A stretch of DNA of 64,000 nucleotides. Source: DASVFB01 sp963766345. GTDB lineage: Bacteria; Actinomycetota; Thermoleophilia; Gaiellales; Gaiellaceae. Below are positions 43,081-53,537 of the stretch, one piece after another. The translations under genes were made by a program, and so were the position numbers. The stretch spans positions 620,001 to 684,000 of the forward strand of contig CAVXZL010000008.1 in the NCBI GenBank assembly GCA_963766345.1, given 5' to 3'. Below the pieces are notes generated by a model that worked only from the letters and a program-made list of their open reading frames with translations, searched no databases and had not been told where the DNA came from. Positions within the stretch are counted from its first letter, which is position 1; the number at the start of each line of letters is the position of its first letter.

Positions 43081-44466
43081 ATGGCGACGGTCACCACCCT
43101 CGAGGGACTCGAGGAGCTTCGGGCTCGGCTCAGGGGCGAGCTCATCACGCCGGAGGACGCGGCGTTCGAGCAGGCGCGCACGGTCTACAACGCAATGATC
43201 GACAAGCGGCCCGCGCTCGTCGTGCGCTGCCGCGACGTCGCGGACGTCCAGTCGGCGCTCGCGTACGCACGTGCCGGCGGGCTCGACGTCGCGGTCCGCG
43301 GGGGCGGCCACAACGGCGCCGGGCTGGGCACGGTCGACGGCGGGCTGGTGATCGACCTGTCGCCGATGAGCTGGGTGCGGGTCGACCCCGCGACGAAGAC
43401 GGCGCAGGTCGGCGGCGGCTGCACGATGGGCGACATCGACCACGCGACGCACGCATTCGGCCTCGCACTGCCCGTGGGCGTGATCTCGACAACGGGAGTC
43501 GGGCTGCTGCTCGGCGGAGGCGTCGGCCACCTGTCACGGAAGTACGGCCTGTCGATCGACAACATTCTCGGCGCGGACGTCGTACTCGCCGACGGCAGCG
43601 TCGTGCACGCGAGCGCGGACGAGAATCCCGATCTCTTCTGGGCGATCCGCGGCGGCGGCGGCAACTTCGGCGTCGTCACGTCGCTCCACGTCCAACTGCA
43701 CGAGCAGGCGACGGTGGTCGCGGGGCCGATCATCTGGCCGCTCGATCAGGCCGCCGAGCTCCTGAGCTTCTACCGCGAGTGGATCCCGGCTCAGCCCGAC
43801 GAGCTGACCGCGTGGTTCGCGTTCGTCTCCGTTCCGCCTGGCCCGCCGTTCCCGGAGGAGCTCCACTTGCAGAAGGTCGCAGCGCTGATCTGCACGTACG
43901 CGGGAGACCCCGGCGGCGCAGACGATGCACTGGCGCCGGCGCGCGCCGTGGGCAAGCCGCTCATCGACGGAGTGCAACCGCTGCCGCTGCCGGCGTGGAA
44001 CAGCGCCTTCGACGGCGTGTACCCGCACGGAGACCAGTGGTACTGGCGCGGCGACTTCTTCGCCGAGATCCCGGATGCAGCGATCGACCTGCACGTCGAC
44101 TTCGCGAAGCGCCTGCCGACATGGAAGTCGACGATGCACCTCTACCCGTCCGACGGCGCGGCGGCACGCGTCGCGCCCGACGCGACGCCGTGGGCGTATC
44201 GCGACGCCAAGTGGACGAGCGTCTACGGCGGCGTCGATCCCGACCCGGCGAACGCCGACGCGATCAAGGCCTGGACGATCGAGTACTACGAGGCGCTGCA
44301 CCCGTACTCGATGGGCGGCTCGTACTCGAACTTCATGATGGAAGAGGGTCAGGAGCGCGTGCAGGCGGCTTACGGGTCGAACTACGCGCGCCTCGCCGAG
44401 ATCAAGGCGAAGTACGACCCGGACAACGTCTTCCACGTGAACCAGAACATCAGGCCGGCGTCGTAG
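43081..44466 (+). CDS. FAD-linked oxidase, berberine-bridge-enzyme type
   Basis: A 461-residue PCMH-fold flavoprotein. The FAD domain shows VRGGGHNGAG with His77 at the covalent-attachment position, GVISTTGVGLLLGGGVGHLSRKYGLSID and GGGGNFGVVTS. The second covalent-link Cys of bicovalent enzymes is Ser/Thr here, so single attachment is expected. The C-terminal BBE motif is VFHVNQNIRP. Substrates of relatives are sugars, alkaloids and polyketide intermediates; this one is not identifiable. A TATAAG box (43037-43042) and GGGGGA ribosome site precede the ATG. Confidence 0.93.
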   Translation: MATVTTLEGLEELRARLRGELITPEDAAFEQARTVYNAMIDKRPALVVRCRDVADVQSALAYARAGGLDVAVRGGGHNGAGLGTVDGGLVIDLSPMSWVRVDPATKTAQVGGGCTMGDIDHATHAFGLALPVGVISTTGVGLLLGGGVGHLSRKYGLSIDNILGADVVLADGSVVHASADENPDLFWAIRGGGGNFGVVTSLHVQLHEQATVVAGPIIWPLDQAAELLSFYREWIPAQPDELTAWFAFVSVPPGPPFPEELHLQKVAALICTYAGDPGGADDALAPARAVGKPLIDGVQPLPLPAWNSAFDGVYPHGDQWYWRGDFFAEIPDAAIDLHVDFAKRLPTWKSTMHLYPSDGAAARVAPDATPWAYRDAKWTSVYGGVDPDPANADAIKAWTIEYYEALHPYSMGGSYSNFMMEEGQERVQAAYGSNYARLAEIKAKYDPDNVFHVNQNIRPAS

Positions 44467-44477
44467 CTCTACGCGCT

Positions 44478-44511
44478 CGCGGGCTTCGGCAGCCTCCTGC
44501 CGGAGCCCGCG
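44478..44511. terminator. bidirectional hairpin between convergent genes
   Basis: CGCGGGCTTCGGCAG-CCTC-CTGCCGGAGCCCGCG, a 15 bp stem with one wobble. It lies between the ends of the convergent oxidase and DUF6510 genes. No T-run follows, so terminator action is inferred from stem strength and position. Confidence 0.55.
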
Positions 44512-44538
44512 GGACGGCGACGGGGACGAGGTCGGTCG

Positions 44539-44797
44539 CTAATGCGGCGCAAGCTCGAGCCAGGTCAGTCCCTGCACCGCGAGCAGGTAGCGGCCGTCCC
44601 TGCGCACGAGGACGAGCAGCACGCTCTCGCAGCTGCGGCACCGGATCACGATGCCCGGCGCGTCCATGATATGCGCGCGCCTCGCCGAGTGCCGCGACGT
44701 TGCCGCAGCCGTCGCAGCGGCCGCGCGCCGCCGTCACCTCAAGCGCGAACACTTCGCTCAGGGCGCCTGCCGCCGAGTTGCCGTCGAGCTCCTCCAT
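44539..44797 (-). CDS. DUF6510-like zinc-ribbon protein, interrupted by a frameshift
   Basis: From ATG 44797 the frame encodes MEELDGNSAAGALSEVF and RCDGCGNVAALGEARAY. After one extra base near 44668 it continues in a new frame as MDAPGIVIRCRSCESVLLVL to QGLTWLELAPH and TAG at 44539. Removing that base gives an 85-residue protein with two Cys-x2-Cys pairs, as in a zinc ribbon. The pattern matches the small DUF6510 family. A strong GGAGGTGAGC ribosome site precedes the ATG. It directly follows the flavin reductase gene, with which this family commonly clusters. Confidence 0.75.
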
Positions 44798-44799
44798 GC

Positions 44800-45531
44800 T
44801 CACCTCCCTGTCGGTCCGAACCGTTCCGTGCGGATTCGCTCGGGTGCATGCCCGAGCTCGACGAGCGCCGACGCGACCGCCTCGACGAACGAGGTCGGCC
44901 CGCACACGAAGATGCGCGGGTCGTCCTCCGGTGCGAAGCCCGCCTCGCGCAGCAGGTCAGCGTCGACGCGTCCGCTGCGCACGCCTTCCCGGTGCTCGCG
45001 CGTCAGCGTGAGCACGACGTCGTCGCCGAGCGCCGAGAGCTCCTCGCGGTAGATCACGTCGTCGAGCGTGCGCGCCGAATAGAGGAGACGCGCGGTCACT
45101 TCGCGCGGGCGCGCGCGGAGCATCGAGCGCAGCGGCACGACACCAGACCCGCCGCCGACGAGCAGCAAGGGCCCGCCGTCGCCGGGTTCCCACGCGAAGT
45201 AGCCGCCGATCGGGCCGCGCACCTCGAACGTGTCGCCCCGGCGCACATCGTCTACGAGGTACGGCGACACCTCGCCGTCGTCGATGCGCTCGACCGTCAG
45301 CTCGAGGCCCTCGTCGCCGGGGCCGGACGCGATCGAGTACGAGCGCTCAGCCTGGTAGCCGTCCTCGGCCGTGAGACGGATGTCGACGTGCTGCCCCGCG
45401 CGGTGGCCGCTCCATCCCTCGACGTCGAGGACGAGCGTCCGCGTGCGCGGTGTCTGCTCGCCGACGTCGGCGACCTCGGCGAGCCGCCACTGGATCGGCG
45501 CTCTCTCGTCGCGGCCGCGGAAGCTCATCAT
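44800..45531 (-). CDS. FAD/NAD(P)-binding oxidoreductase (ferredoxin reductase-like)
   Basis: A 243-residue flavoprotein of the ferredoxin-NADP reductase fold. FAD-binding RSYSIAS, the phosphate loop GPIGGYF and the NAD(P)-binding GGGSGVVPLRSML and VCGPTSFVEAV are visible. No 2Fe-2S domain is attached. Start ATG 45531 (or 45528). Position next to a sulfite-oxidase-like molybdoenzyme and a small zinc-ribbon protein suggests it is the electron-transfer partner of the molybdoenzyme; that is inference from context. Confidence 0.9.
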   Translation of the reverse strand: MMSFRGRDERAPIQWRLAEVADVGEQTPRTRTLVLDVEGWSGHRAGQHVDIRLTAEDGYQAERSYSIASGPGDEGLELTVERIDDGEVSPYLVDDVRRGDTFEVRGPIGGYFAWEPGDGGPLLLVGGGSGVVPLRSMLRARPREVTARLLYSARTLDDVIYREELSALGDDVVLTLTREHREGVRSGRVDADLLREAGFAPEDDPRIFVCGPTSFVEAVASALVELGHAPERIRTERFGPTGR

Positions 45532-45669
45532 GACGAGTATCTCGCTGATCGCAGTTTGACGCCCGAAACGGTGATGGAGCAGCAACGTCTCGCGCGCGCA
45601 GGCGAGACCGCGCTCTCGCCGGAGCGCAAGGGCGGTCGGACATGCCGGCACCCGGGAAGGAGGGGGCTC

Positions 45670-45694
45670 GTGGGGGAACCACGGGTTCCCCCAC
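45670..45694. terminator. perfect hairpin after the sulfite-oxidase-like gene
   Basis: GTGGGGGAACC-ACG-GGTTCCCCCAC, an 11 bp perfect stem with a 3-base loop, placed two bases past the gene's stop. It has no T-run, so it may act as a processing or stability hairpin. Confidence 0.5.
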
Positions 45695-45696
45695 GC

Positions 45697-46303
45697 CTAG
45701 TCGCCCCAGTACCGCTGCTCCCGCCAAGGATCGCCGTAGTTGTGGTAGCCGTAGCGCTCCCAGAAGCCCGGCTCGTCGTCGACCCGCAGCGTGAGCCCGC
45801 GCACCCACTTCGCGCTCTTCCAGAAGTAGAGGTGCGGGACGAGCAGTCGCGCCGGGCCGCCGTGCTCCGGGATCGAGGGGCTCGCCGCCGTACCCGAACG
45901 CGACCCACGCCTTGCCGCCCGTGACGTCCTCGAGCGGGAGGTTCGTCGTGTAGCCGCCGTCGCAGAACGCGACGACGTGCTCGGCCTCGGTCTCGACGCC
46001 CTCGAGGAGCGTGTCGACCGAGACGCCCTCCCACTCCGAGTCGAGCTTCGACCACTTCGTCACGCAGTGGATGTCCTTCGTCACGTGCTCGCTCGGCAGC
46101 GCTCGTAGCTCGTCCCACGTCCAGCGGCGCGGCCCGTCGATCTCGCCGTTCACCGTGAACGTCCACTCCTCGAGCGGCGTGTGCGGCGTCGGGCCTGCCG
46201 AGAGCACGGGAAAGTCGTCGGTGACGTACTGCCCCGGCGGGACGCGGTCGCGCGGCGCGTCGCTACGCGACCGGCCCCGGAAGCCACGGGAGATCGGGCT
46301 CAT
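45697..46303 (-). CDS. sulfite oxidase-like molybdopterin oxidoreductase, interrupted by a frameshift
   Basis: A molybdopterin-domain protein of the sulfite oxidase/MsrP superfamily. From ATG 46303: PPGQYVTDDFPVLSAGPTPHTP, EWTFTVNGEI, the molybdenum-ligating Cys in DIHCVTKWSKLDSEWEGVSV, and VAFCDGGYTTNLPL. At 45869-45871 one extra G/C in a three-base run shifts the frame. The other frame then reads PEHGGPARLLVPHLYFWKSA ... YGYHNYGDPWREQRYWGD to the TAG at 45697. Corrected length is about 201 residues, normal for this short group. The substrate may be a sulfoxide or sulfite; not determinable. Confidence 0.87.
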
Positions 46304-46316
46304 CGCGACGATCGTC

Positions 46317-47300
46317 TCAGACCGCGGCGAGCCCTGCAGCCGTCGCCGGCAGTCCGTCGACGTCGCCGACGGGATCGAGCCTGCCGCCGTCCCGCACCGC
46401 GAACGCGAAGATCTTGCGCGCATCCGCGTCGAGCGCGTAGAGGAAGCGGCCGTCGGCGGACAGCGCCTCGTCGCGCACGCCCTTCTCGCCGAGGGTGGTC
46501 GAGCCTGCGACGGCGTCGACGAGCTCGAGCGAGCCGTCGCCGGAGATCGCGTAGCTCGAGATCGTCCCGTCGCCGAAGTTGGTCACGAAGACGTAGCGGC
46601 CGTCCTTCGAGACGGCGGCCCAGCAGACCTCGCTGCGCGTGTTCGCGATGCTCTTGCTGACGGGCGCGAGCCCTGCGCCGTACGACGACGCGGCCGCCTG
46701 ACCGAGCGCGCCTCCGAACGCCTCGGTGACGACGAGCGTCCCGCCGCGCGTGAAGTCGAAGCCGTAGGGCGTGGCGCCGGAGGACGCATGCCGGACAAGT
46801 TCTCCGCCCGCGACGGGCAGCTCGAGGAGCGCATCGGTCGCACGGTCGGTGACGATCAGCGCCGAGCCGTCGGGCTTGAACCCGATCTGCGCGGGATCCG
46901 CCCCGGGCAACGCGCGCGTGTCGCCGTTCGGTTCCAGGCCGTCGCCCTCCAGCGCGAAGCCGGTCACGTTCGCGTCGCCGCCTGCGTTGAGGACGAACAC
47001 CTGCGAATCGCGAACCGCAACGCTCGTCGGCATCGAACCGACAGAGGCGACACGGTCGAGCAGCGCAAGCCCGTCCGATGCGATCGCGAACAGCGACACG
47101 TCGTTGCTGCCGGCGTTGACGACGAGCAGGCGGTCGCCGCTGACCACGATCGAGCTCTGCGAGGCGAGGTGCGGCTTGCCGGTGCCACGACCGCCGGTGG
47201 CGTAGGTACCGAGCGCGCTCAGGGTGCCGTCGGCACCGCGTCGAAAGGCGACGACCTCGTTCTTCTCCGCGTCGTTCGTCTGCAGGTACACAGCGTCCAA
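46317..47300 (-). CDS. lactonase-family seven-bladed beta-propeller protein
   Basis: A 327-residue propeller related to the 6-phosphogluconolactonase (YbhE/Pgl) family. Repeated blade motifs include SGDRLLVVNAGSNDVSLFAI, RDSQVFVLNAGGDANVTGF, FTRGGTLVVTEAF and KDGRYVFVTNFGDGTISSY. No signal peptide is present. TTG 47300 is preceded by AAAGGAGC at good spacing. True lactonase activity is unproven for most actinobacterial members. Confidence 0.85.
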   Translation of the reverse strand: MDAVYLQTNDAEKNEVVAFRRGADGTLSALGTYATGGRGTGKPHLASQSSIVVSGDRLLVVNAGSNDVSLFAIASDGLALLDRVASVGSMPTSVAVRDSQVFVLNAGGDANVTGFALEGDGLEPNGDTRALPGADPAQIGFKPDGSALIVTDRATDALLELPVAGGELVRHASSGATPYGFDFTRGGTLVVTEAFGGALGQAAASSYGAGLAPVSKSIANTRSEVCWAAVSKDGRYVFVTNFGDGTISSYAISGDGSLELVDAVAGSTTLGEKGVRDEALSADGRFLYALDADARKIFAFAVRDGGRLDPVGDVDGLPATAAGLAAV

Positions 47301-47378
47301 GGTGAAGCTCCTTTCCCTCTCTCTTCGCGACCCCGCCCGGATGAGTCCACCCGCTCGGCGTTTCGTTACACGCGCGCG

Positions 47379-50300
47379 TTACCCGGCAGAGGCGCCGGCG
47401 CCCAGCCGTTCGAGCACGGTACGAGCTCGTGCCGCTCCGACGACCGCACCTTTCTGCTCGTAGAGCCCGAGCGCCTTCTGTGCCGCTTCCGCTGCGTCGG
47501 AGCTGTCACCCGCGGCCTCGCACACGTGTGCGAGCGAGACGAGCGCGTCGGCGTAGTGATTGAGGTAGTCGGTCCGCTCCTCCAACGCAATGGCCTCGCG
47601 TGCGAGCGCCTTCGCCGCATCGAATTCTCCGCGTGCCGCCGCGATCCGCGCCTGAACGGCACGCGCGAGACCGAGCGTCACGAAATCGTCCTCCTGCGAG
47701 AGCGCGAGCGCATCGTCGGCGGCGTCGGCTGCCTCGTCGAGCCTGCCCTGCACGAAGAGAGCCTCTGCCAGCAAGGCCGCGATCGTCGAGCGAAAGCCGG
47801 TCTCGGCGAGCTCGGCCAGGATCGCATATCCCTCGCGAAGCTCCCGCTCGGCTGCCACGGGATCGCCCGCCCAGAGCTCGACCTCGGCACCGTCCTGCGT
47901 CAGCACGCCCTGTCGCATGCGCATTCCGTACTCGTAGGCACTGTCTCTGCATTGCGCGTGGAGCGCACGCGCGGCCGCGAAATCGCCTCGCATTCCTTCG
48001 AGCAGCGCGCGTTTCTGCCAGGCCAACTGCATCGTGGCCGGATCCGTGGCGCGATCGGATACGAAGTCCAGGAAAGCGATCGCCTCGGGGATCGGCGTCG
48101 ATCCGTACACGCGCCCCGCGATCCCACTTCGAAGCGCAAGAACCTCGCCTCGAATGTCGCCCGCCCTGCGCGCAGCCGAAGCTGCTCGCTCGGAGGTTTC
48201 CAGCGAGAGAGCGTTCTGGCCGACGAAGAAGTAGATCAACGCGCGGAGCGCCAGGAGTTTCGCGAGCCCACGGTCGTCGTGGGCGAGTACGGCCTCCAGG
48301 CGCTCGGTCTCCGCGATCACGCCTTCACCGCTCGCGTCCGGATCGATCTGCGTCGTGACCCGCAGCCACTCGATGCGCGCAAGCGCCGCAAGGTGCTCGT
48401 CGCCGTGGCGGCGCGCGACCTCCAGCGCTTCGTCGGCAGCGTCGCGCGCGCCGTGGAGGTCGTCGCTCTCGTAGCGCGCGTAGGCCAGGTCGACGAGGAG
48501 CTTGCCACGGCGCAGGTCGTGAGGCTCGAGCAGCCTGGAGGCCCGCGCAAGCAGGCTCGCGACGGCTCGCGCGTCGTCGCGGGCCCTCGCCCCTCGCGCG
48601 GCGGCTGTCAGCCGCTCGCTCGCGCGGGCGCCGAGCTCCAGCGCACGCCCTTCCGCGATGCCCAGCTCCTCGAGGTAACGATGCGCCTGCTCGAGATGGT
48701 GGCCGACGATCTCGTCGAGCTCGACGAGATCGCCGCCGACCTCGTCGAGCCAGCCGGCGAACCGCTCGTGGAGATCGGCCCTCGTCTTCTTGGGAAGCGC
48801 GTCGTACGCAGCGTCGCGGATGAGGATGTGCCGGAACCGAAATGCGTCGTCGCCTCGAAGCCGCGCCTGTTCCGGTCGCACGAGCTCCTTGCGCACGAGA
48901 CCGAGCAGACGGGCCGGGATCTGCGGATCCTCCGGAGCCAGCGCCTGCACGGCCGAGCCGTGGAAGACCTGCCCCTCGACCGCGCCGCGCTCGAGCGCAG
49001 CGCGCTCGCGTGCGGGAAGCTGATCGAGGCGCGCAGAGAGCAGCGCCTGGATGCTCGGCGGCACCGTCACCTCGGAGTCCGCCGACTCCTCGAGCATCGC
49101 GACCATCTCCTCGACGAAGAGAGGGTTGCCCCCGGCGGCCGCGAGGATCCGTTCACGCAACTCCTCCTCCACGGTTCCGCCCAGCTCCACCAGGAGCCGT
49201 TCGGCAGCCTCCCGCCCGAGCGGCTCGAGCAAGACGGTCGACGCATGGAGCTTGCCGCCGGCCCACCCGGGACGGCGGTCGAGCAACTCGGGTCGCGCCA
49301 TGCCCAGGATCAGGATCGGCGCGTCACGCGACCAGTCGGCGAGATGCTCGACCAGGTCGAGGAACGCTTCCTCGGCCCAGTGGAGATCGTCCCAGACGAC
49401 GACGAGCTCCCGCTCACGCGCCGCTTCCTCGAACAGGCGCCGAACCGCGAACGCGATCTCCTCTTTCGACGAGACGCCGTCGTCGCCGAGCAGGACGCTC
49501 AGCGGCCGTGCGACGCGTTCGTCGAGCTCGCGTTCTTCCGGCCGGAGCTGCTTCACCGCCTCGACCACGGGCCAGTAGGTGATGCCCTCGCCGTAGGGAA
49601 GACATCTGCCGCGGACGACGGTCGCGTCGAGCCCACGGAGAAACTCCGCGACCAGTCGGGACTTCCCGACGCCCGCGACACCGAGCAACGTGAACAGCTG
49701 GCACGCTCGGTCGGACACGGCGAGATCGAAGGCTTCGCGGAGGTGGCGATGCTCGCGCTCGCGACCGACGAAGGGAGCGTCCTGCATCGGCCGCGCGGCC
49801 TCCGGGCCGGTCACCGAGACGAGGCGAAAGGCTTCCACCTTCTGCGACTTCCCCTTCAGCTCGAGCGGCTCGACCGGCTCGACCTCGACAGAGCCGCGCG
49901 CGAGCTGAACCGTTCGAGCTCCGACGTACACCTCGTGGGGCGGCGCAGCCTGCTCGAGCCGCGCCGCGACGTTCACGGCGTCGCCGGTCACCAACCGCTC
50001 GCCGGTGCCCGCGACGACCTCGCCGGTGTTGACACCGATGCGCGCCTGCACGCCGAGCGACGGCAACGCGTCGCGCATCTCCGCAGCGGCTCGCAGTGCG
50101 CGCAACGCGTCGTCCTCGTGCAGCACCGGCACACCGAACACCGCCATGACGGCATCCCCGATGAATTTCTCCACGGTCCCGCCGTGTCGTTCGACAATCG
50201 TCTTCATTCGTTCGAAGTAGCGTGCGAGCACCGCGCGCAGGGACTCCGGGTCGGTCGACTCGCCGAACGCGGTCGAGCCCGTGATGTCGCAGAAGACGAC

Positions 50301-50414
50301 CGTCACCGTCTTCCGTACCTCGCCCGTTGCGGCGGGCGCTGCGAGCGGCGCACCGCACTCGAGGCAGAACTTCGCCGTGTCCGGATTCTCCGTTCCGCAG
50401 CGCTCGCAGAGCAT
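47379..50414 (-). CDS. class III adenylate/guanylate cyclase with zinc ribbon, AAA-type ATPase and TPR domains
   Basis: A 1011-residue signalling protein. Residues 1-25 form a zinc ribbon (CERCGTENPDTAKFCLECG). The cyclase domain (about 35-200) keeps the metal-binding Asp pair (VVFCDITGST, EKFIGDAVMAVFG) and the transition-state Asn and Arg in GDAVNVAARLEQ, so it looks catalytically competent. An ATPase module follows (LLGVAGVGKSRLVAE, LVVVWDDLHWAEE), then about 500 residues of TPR-like helices. It is a relative of, but better preserved than, the cyclase-like regulator at 25262-27838. Its gene is downstream of citrate synthase behind a strong hairpin. Confidence 0.92.
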   Translation of the reverse strand: MLCERCGTENPDTAKFCLECGAPLAAPAATGEVRKTVTVVFCDITGSTAFGESTDPESLRAVLARYFERMKTIVERHGGTVEKFIGDAVMAVFGVPVLHEDDALRALRAAAEMRDALPSLGVQARIGVNTGEVVAGTGERLVTGDAVNVAARLEQAAPPHEVYVGARTVQLARGSVEVEPVEPLELKGKSQKVEAFRLVSVTGPEAARPMQDAPFVGREREHRHLREAFDLAVSDRACQLFTLLGVAGVGKSRLVAEFLRGLDATVVRGRCLPYGEGITYWPVVEAVKQLRPEERELDERVARPLSVLLGDDGVSSKEEIAFAVRRLFEEAARERELVVVWDDLHWAEEAFLDLVEHLADWSRDAPILILGMARPELLDRRPGWAGGKLHASTVLLEPLGREAAERLLVELGGTVEEELRERILAAAGGNPLFVEEMVAMLEESADSEVTVPPSIQALLSARLDQLPARERAALERGAVEGQVFHGSAVQALAPEDPQIPARLLGLVRKELVRPEQARLRGDDAFRFRHILIRDAAYDALPKKTRADLHERFAGWLDEVGGDLVELDEIVGHHLEQAHRYLEELGIAEGRALELGARASERLTAAARGARARDDARAVASLLARASRLLEPHDLRRGKLLVDLAYARYESDDLHGARDAADEALEVARRHGDEHLAALARIEWLRVTTQIDPDASGEGVIAETERLEAVLAHDDRGLAKLLALRALIYFFVGQNALSLETSERAASAARRAGDIRGEVLALRSGIAGRVYGSTPIPEAIAFLDFVSDRATDPATMQLAWQKRALLEGMRGDFAAARALHAQCRDSAYEYGMRMRQGVLTQDGAEVELWAGDPVAAERELREGYAILAELAETGFRSTIAALLAEALFVQGRLDEAADAADDALALSQEDDFVTLGLARAVQARIAAARGEFDAAKALAREAIALEERTDYLNHYADALVSLAHVCEAAGDSSDAAEAAQKALGLYEQKGAVVGAARARTVLERLGAGASAG

Positions 50415-50440
50415 CGATCGAGTCTACGCCGGAGGTGCGG

Positions 50441-50478
50441 CGGGCACCCCGCGCGTGACGGCGCGCGCGGGGTGCCCG
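50441..50478 (-). terminator. 15 bp hairpin between citrate synthase and cyclase genes
   Basis: CGGGCACCCCGCGCG (50441-50455) pairs perfectly with CGCGCGGGGTGCCCG (50464-50478) around an 8-base loop. It begins nine bases beyond the citrate synthase stop. There is no T-run, so termination is inferred. Confidence 0.6.
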
Positions 50479-50487
50479 GTGGAACGA

Positions 50488-51783
<1,296 letters not shown>

Positions 51784-51832
51784 GCGCTGACGTTCCGATA
51801 TTGCGCGCACGCGGGCATCAGACTCCGCGCTG

Positions 51833-52459
51833 ATGAGCCCTCCGCGGGAACTACTGACCGACCTCGACCTCGTGGACGAGCGCCTCGAGCTCGGGCCGTG
51901 GGAGCTGGCGCTGCTGCGCCCGCGCCAGGCCGAGGCGCTGCTCGACGAGGATGCGTTCGACCACGAGGAGTTCCTCCCCTACTGGGCCGAGCTCTGGAAG
52001 AGCGGCGTGGCCCTCGCGGAGGAGATCGCCGGTCGCAACGTGCGCGGGCTGCGCGTGCTCGAGCTCGGCTGTGGCCTCGGCGTCCCGTCGCTCGCCGCGG
52101 CACTCGCCGGCGCCGAAGTGCTCGCGACGGACTGGTCGCCGACGGCGATCGCCCTGCTCGAGGAGAACGCGCGTCGCAACGACGTGCGGCTCGAGACGGC
52201 GATCGTCGCGTGGGCAAACGCGGACGCGCTCGCCGAGCGAGCGTTGTGGGATCTCGTCCTCGCCGCCGACGTGCTCTACGAGCGCCGCAACGTCGACGAG
52301 CTGCTCGCGCTGCTGCCGCGGCTCGGCTCGACCGTCCTGCTCGCCGACCCCGGCCGGCCTCATGCGAAGACGTTCTTCGCGGAGGCGGCCGGGGCCTGGC
52401 GCGTGGAGCAGAGCGGGATCGTCTACACGCTCACCGCCGCGGGCACGAGCACGCGCTGA
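51833..52459 (+). CDS. class I SAM-dependent methyltransferase
   Basis: A 208-residue Rossmann methyltransferase. The SAM loop is VLELGCGLGVPSLAAALAGA, preceded by the PYWAELWKSGVALAEE helix shared with METTL21 / nicotinamide N-methyltransferase-like proteins, and followed by DLVLAADVLYE. Some relatives methylate lysine residues of proteins; the target here is unknown. Its last 37 bases overlap the convergent GAPDH gene. Confidence 0.88.
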   Translation: MSPPRELLTDLDLVDERLELGPWELALLRPRQAEALLDEDAFDHEEFLPYWAELWKSGVALAEEIAGRNVRGLRVLELGCGLGVPSLAAALAGAEVLATDWSPTAIALLEENARRNDVRLETAIVAWANADALAERALWDLVLAADVLYERRNVDELLALLPRLGSTVLLADPGRPHAKTFFAEAAGAWRVEQSGIVYTLTAAGTSTR

Positions 52460-53448
52460 GCGAGCTCGACGAGACGGTTCGAGTAGCCCCACTCATTGTC
52501 GTACCACGCGACGACCTTCACCTGCGTGCCGTCGACGACCGTCGTCAAAGGCGCGTCGAAGATCGACGAGTACGTCGACCTGACGATGTCGCTCGAGACG
52601 AGCGGCTCCTCGCTGTAGCGGAGGATCCCCTCGAAGCCTCCGACGTCGGCGCGCTCTGCGAAGAGCGCGTTCACCTCTTCGACCGTGGTCGGCCGGCCGG
52701 CTTCGATCGTGAGGTCGACGAGCGAGCCCGTGGGCACCGGCACGCGCACGGCGAAGCCCTGCAGCTTGCCCTCGAGCTCCGGGATCACGAGGCCGATCGC
52801 CTTCGCTGCGCCGGTCGACGTCGGCACGAGGTTCGCGGCGGCGGCGCGTGCGCGGCGCAGGTCCTTGTGCGGCGCGTCGGCGAGCCGCTGGTCGCTCGTG
52901 TACGCGTGCACGGTTGTCATCAGCCCGTGGCGGATGCCGATCGTCTCGTGCAGCACCTGCGCGACCGGTGCGAGGCAGTTCGTCGTGCACGACGCGTTCG
53001 AGATGATGACGTGCTTCTCCCCGTCGTACGCGCTCTCGAAGTTGACGCCGAGCGCGACGGTGACGTCCGGCTCCTTCGCCGGGGCGGAGATGATCACCTT
53101 GCGGGCGCCTGCCTCGACGTGCTTCATCGCGTCCGCGCGCTTGCGGAAGAAGCCCGTCGACTCGATGACGACGTCGACGCCGAGCTCGGCCCACGGCAGC
53201 TTGGCCGGGTCGGCCTCCGCGAAGACCGGGATCTGGACGCCGTCGACGACGATCGCGTCGCCGGCGACCTCGATCGTCCCCGGGAACTGCCCGTAGACCG
53301 TGTCGTGCCGCAACAGGTGCGCGAGCGTCTCGACGCCCATCAGGTCGTTCAGGGCGACGAACTCGATGTCGAGCCCGCGCTCGTGCGCCGCTCGGAAGGC
53401 TGCGCGGCCCGTCCTCCCGAGGCCGTTGATCGCAACGCGTACAGCCAT
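52423..53448 (-). CDS. gap: glyceraldehyde-3-phosphate dehydrogenase, type I
   Basis: A 341-residue GAPDH. NAD-binding INGLGRTGR, the catalytic Cys154 in SNASCTTNC and His181 in TTVHAYTSDQ are intact, as is the C-terminal WYDNEWGYSNRLVEL. A GAAGGAGGAGCC ribosome site precedes ATG 53448. No phosphoglycerate kinase or triosephosphate isomerase gene follows, so it is not in the usual glycolytic operon. It could be a second, specialised copy or an isolated main copy. Confidence 0.96.
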   Translation of the reverse strand: MAVRVAINGLGRTGRAAFRAAHERGLDIEFVALNDLMGVETLAHLLRHDTVYGQFPGTIEVAGDAIVVDGVQIPVFAEADPAKLPWAELGVDVVIESTGFFRKRADAMKHVEAGARKVIISAPAKEPDVTVALGVNFESAYDGEKHVIISNASCTTNCLAPVAQVLHETIGIRHGLMTTVHAYTSDQRLADAPHKDLRRARAAAANLVPTSTGAAKAIGLVIPELEGKLQGFAVRVPVPTGSLVDLTIEAGRPTTVEEVNALFAERADVGGFEGILRYSEEPLVSSDIVRSTYSSIFDAPLTTVVDGTQVKVVAWYDNEWGYSNRLVELAQRVLVPAAVSV

Positions 53449-53537
53449 GGCTCCTCCTTCGTCGGGTTCTCGAAACCGACGCTAGGGCGCGAGCCGCGAG
53501 ATCGCATCGGCGCAAACGCGCACGCGTCTGCGGCGCA

